This document shows, piece after piece, positions 52,745-53,929 of a DNA stretch of 53,929 nucleotides. The stretch is from Caldilineaceae bacterium. Its GTDB lineage: Bacteria > Chloroflexota > Anaerolineae > Caldilineales > Caldilineaceae. How positions within the stretch are numbered: position 1 is the stretch's first letter; every line of letters starts with the position of its first letter. The DNA lies in NCBI GenBank assembly GCA_020433455.1, contig JAGRCP010000040.1, forward strand, positions 1 to 53,929, read 5' to 3'. The position numbers and the translations under genes are program-made. Under the pieces are notes generated by a model. That model saw only the letters and a list, made by a program, of their open reading frames with translations. It did no database searches and was not told the origin of the DNA.

Positions 52745-53815
52745 ATGACCGCCATCCTCCGCTCCCACGCTGAAGATCAATACGCTGAAGAATTAACTGA
52801 ACTGGCTCGTTATGACATCCGACCGCGTCCCCAAAACTGGCGGCTCTCCCCTTGGGCGGTAGCCATGTACATCCTGGGCGGCACGCTGGACAACGGCTTC
52901 GTTATTACGCCCAAATATATCGGCAATGCCCGGCTGATTGAAGTCGCCATTGCCACCCTGACCACCGATCGCGCGCTCCTTCTGCTGGGCGTACCGGGGA
53001 CGGGAAAAACGTGGGTCAGCGAGCATCTGGCCGCTGCCGTCTCGGGCGACTCTACCCTGCTGGTTCAGGGAACGGCCGGCGCCGGCGAGGAGGTCATCCG
53101 CTACGGCTGGAATTATGCTTCGCTCATTGCCAAAGGCCCCACAAACGAAGCGCTGGTGGCCAGCCCCATCATGCGCGCCATGGACGCGGGCAAGTTGGCC
53201 CGGGTCGAGGAGTTGACCCGCATCCCCGCCGACGTGCAGGATGCGCTCATCACCGTGCTGTCGGAAAAGACCCTGCCTATTCCCGAATTGGGGCAGGAAG
53301 TCCAGGCCGTGCGCGGCTTCAACGTCATCGCGACGGCAAATGACCGGGACCGAGGCGTTAACGACCTCTCTAGCGCGCTCAAGCGACGCTTTAACACCGT
53401 GGTTCTGCCCTTACCCGCAACCGCAGAAGAGGAAGTGACCATCGTGCAGCAGCGTGTGGCCGAATTGGGGCAGGCGCTGGATTTGCCCGCGGAAGCGCCC
53501 GCCCTGGAGGAAATTCGCCGAGTGGTGACCATCTTTCGGGAATTGCGCAGCGGACTTACCGAGGACGGCACGGCCAAGCTTAAGAGTCCGTCCAGCACGC
53601 TGAGCACGGCCGAAGCCATCTCAGTGGTCAACAGCGGACTCGCACTGGCCGCTCACTTCGGGGACGGCGTCCTCCGCGCGGGCGACCTGGCGGCGGGCCT
53701 CACCGGCGCCATCGTCAAAGACCCGGTCCAGGATAGCGTTGTCTGGCAGGAATATCTGGAAACCGTCGTACGCGAGCGGGAAGCGTGGGCGGATTTGTAT
53801 GAGGCGTTGGCGTAA
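52745..53815 (+). CDS. MoxR-family AAA+ ATPase
   Basis: A 356-residue AAA+ ATPase of the MoxR type, chaperone-like machines that usually work with a von Willebrand factor A protein. Walker A is 'LLGVPGTGKTW' (residues 81-90), followed by 'MDAGKLARVEELTRIPADVQ' (the Walker B/pore region with Glu) and sensor 'FNVIATANDRDRGVNDLSSALKRRF'. The expected DUF5682 and VWA genes would lie beyond the window. Confidence 0.9.
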   Translation: MTAILRSHAEDQYAEELTELARYDIRPRPQNWRLSPWAVAMYILGGTLDNGFVITPKYIGNARLIEVAIATLTTDRALLLLGVPGTGKTWVSEHLAAAVSGDSTLLVQGTAGAGEEVIRYGWNYASLIAKGPTNEALVASPIMRAMDAGKLARVEELTRIPADVQDALITVLSEKTLPIPELGQEVQAVRGFNVIATANDRDRGVNDLSSALKRRFNTVVLPLPATAEEEVTIVQQRVAELGQALDLPAEAPALEEIRRVVTIFRELRSGLTEDGTAKLKSPSSTLSTAEAISVVNSGLALAAHFGDGVLRAGDLAAGLTGAIVKDPVQDSVVWQEYLETVVREREAWADLYEALA

Positions 53816-53849
53816 GGATAAAGATCAAAGATTGAAGATTAAAGATTGG
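53815..53849. repeat. Heptamer array (AGATTGA family) after the MoxR gene
   Basis: Five units AGGATAA, AGATCAA, AGATTGA, AGATTAA, AGATTGG follow the MoxR stop codon without a gap. This is a fourth sequence family with the same 7-base period. Confidence 0.8.
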
Positions 53850-53929
53850 GGGGAGTAGCCCTTGATTTCAAAACAACCACCATGTGTCCAGAGCGGTATG
53901 CAACCCAATCTTGACTTCACTGCGAGAAG

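Overview
The window looks like about 54 kb of chromosome from a member of the Chloroflexota, probably of the Caldilineae/Anaerolineae type. The reasons are generally high GC, secreted proteins ending in the phylum's typical 'xFLPxI' tail (the protein at 14799-16166), an F420-dependent reductase, a cytochrome c maturation cluster, a CtaA-type haem A synthase, micro-repeats of the CCTTCGAYAGGCTCAGGACAGGCT type, and a SWIM/DUF5691/MoxR operon. This placement is an inference from gene content; no rRNA or tRNA gene was recognised.

Region 1 (1-2.8 kb): argG on the minus strand behind a leader with stacked hairpins and a Rho-independent terminator (a likely attenuator), then an unrecognised plus-strand gene. 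Region 2 (2.8-16.5 kb) is the most coherent part. A consensus promoter, an adenosylcobalamin riboswitch and a terminator drive a long minus-strand gene string: a secreted transcobalamin-like protein (DUF4430 plus alpha/alpha-barrel repeats), a membrane-anchored DUF4430 protein, ECF transporter S, T and fused double-ATPase components, a PduO-type cobalamin adenosyltransferase, F420:NADP reductase, a YqeC-MocA fusion, and the CcmH-CcmG-CcmF-CcmI-like set. I read the first six genes as a complete B12 capture, import and activation system.

Region 3 (16.5-31.8 kb): glutaryl-CoA dehydrogenase; a secreted Gly/Asp-rich protein; an OmpR-type two-component pair; an envelope/exopolysaccharide block (two GT4 glycosyltransferases, a polyprenyl-phosphate sugar transferase, an MGDG-synthase-like glycosyltransferase); a GH-A-like secreted protein; a patatin; PhaR; a YugP-type metallopeptidase; a TlpA thioredoxin; and a cysteine-free thioredoxin-like protein. 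Region 4 (31.9-35 kb): ctaA, two small membrane proteins and mnmA, with a 56-bp perfect palindrome as a two-way terminator.

Region 5 (35-39 kb): a three-gene operon of a CHAT protease, a membrane TPR protein and a lipoprotein. CHAT and TPR proteins share a near-identical short Gly-rich motif, which suggests a signalling partnership. Region 6 (39-46.8 kb) is an accessory island: an RHS/YD-repeat gene broken by frameshifts, with an AT-rich lysozyme-like C-terminal module and a neighbouring lipoprotein (candidate effector and immunity pair), two degenerate RHS tips carrying 21-23 bp micro-insertions absent from the intact copy, a BrnT/BrnA toxin-antitoxin pair, two antitoxin-like genes and an internally deleted transposase. 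Region 7 (46.9-53.9 kb): clpB and the start of a SWIM zinc-finger/DUF5691/MoxR ATPase operon that runs off the window.

Short tandem arrays with a 7-base period, in several sequence families, sit in many of the intergenic gaps and in two cases supply the stop codons of ECF transporter genes.
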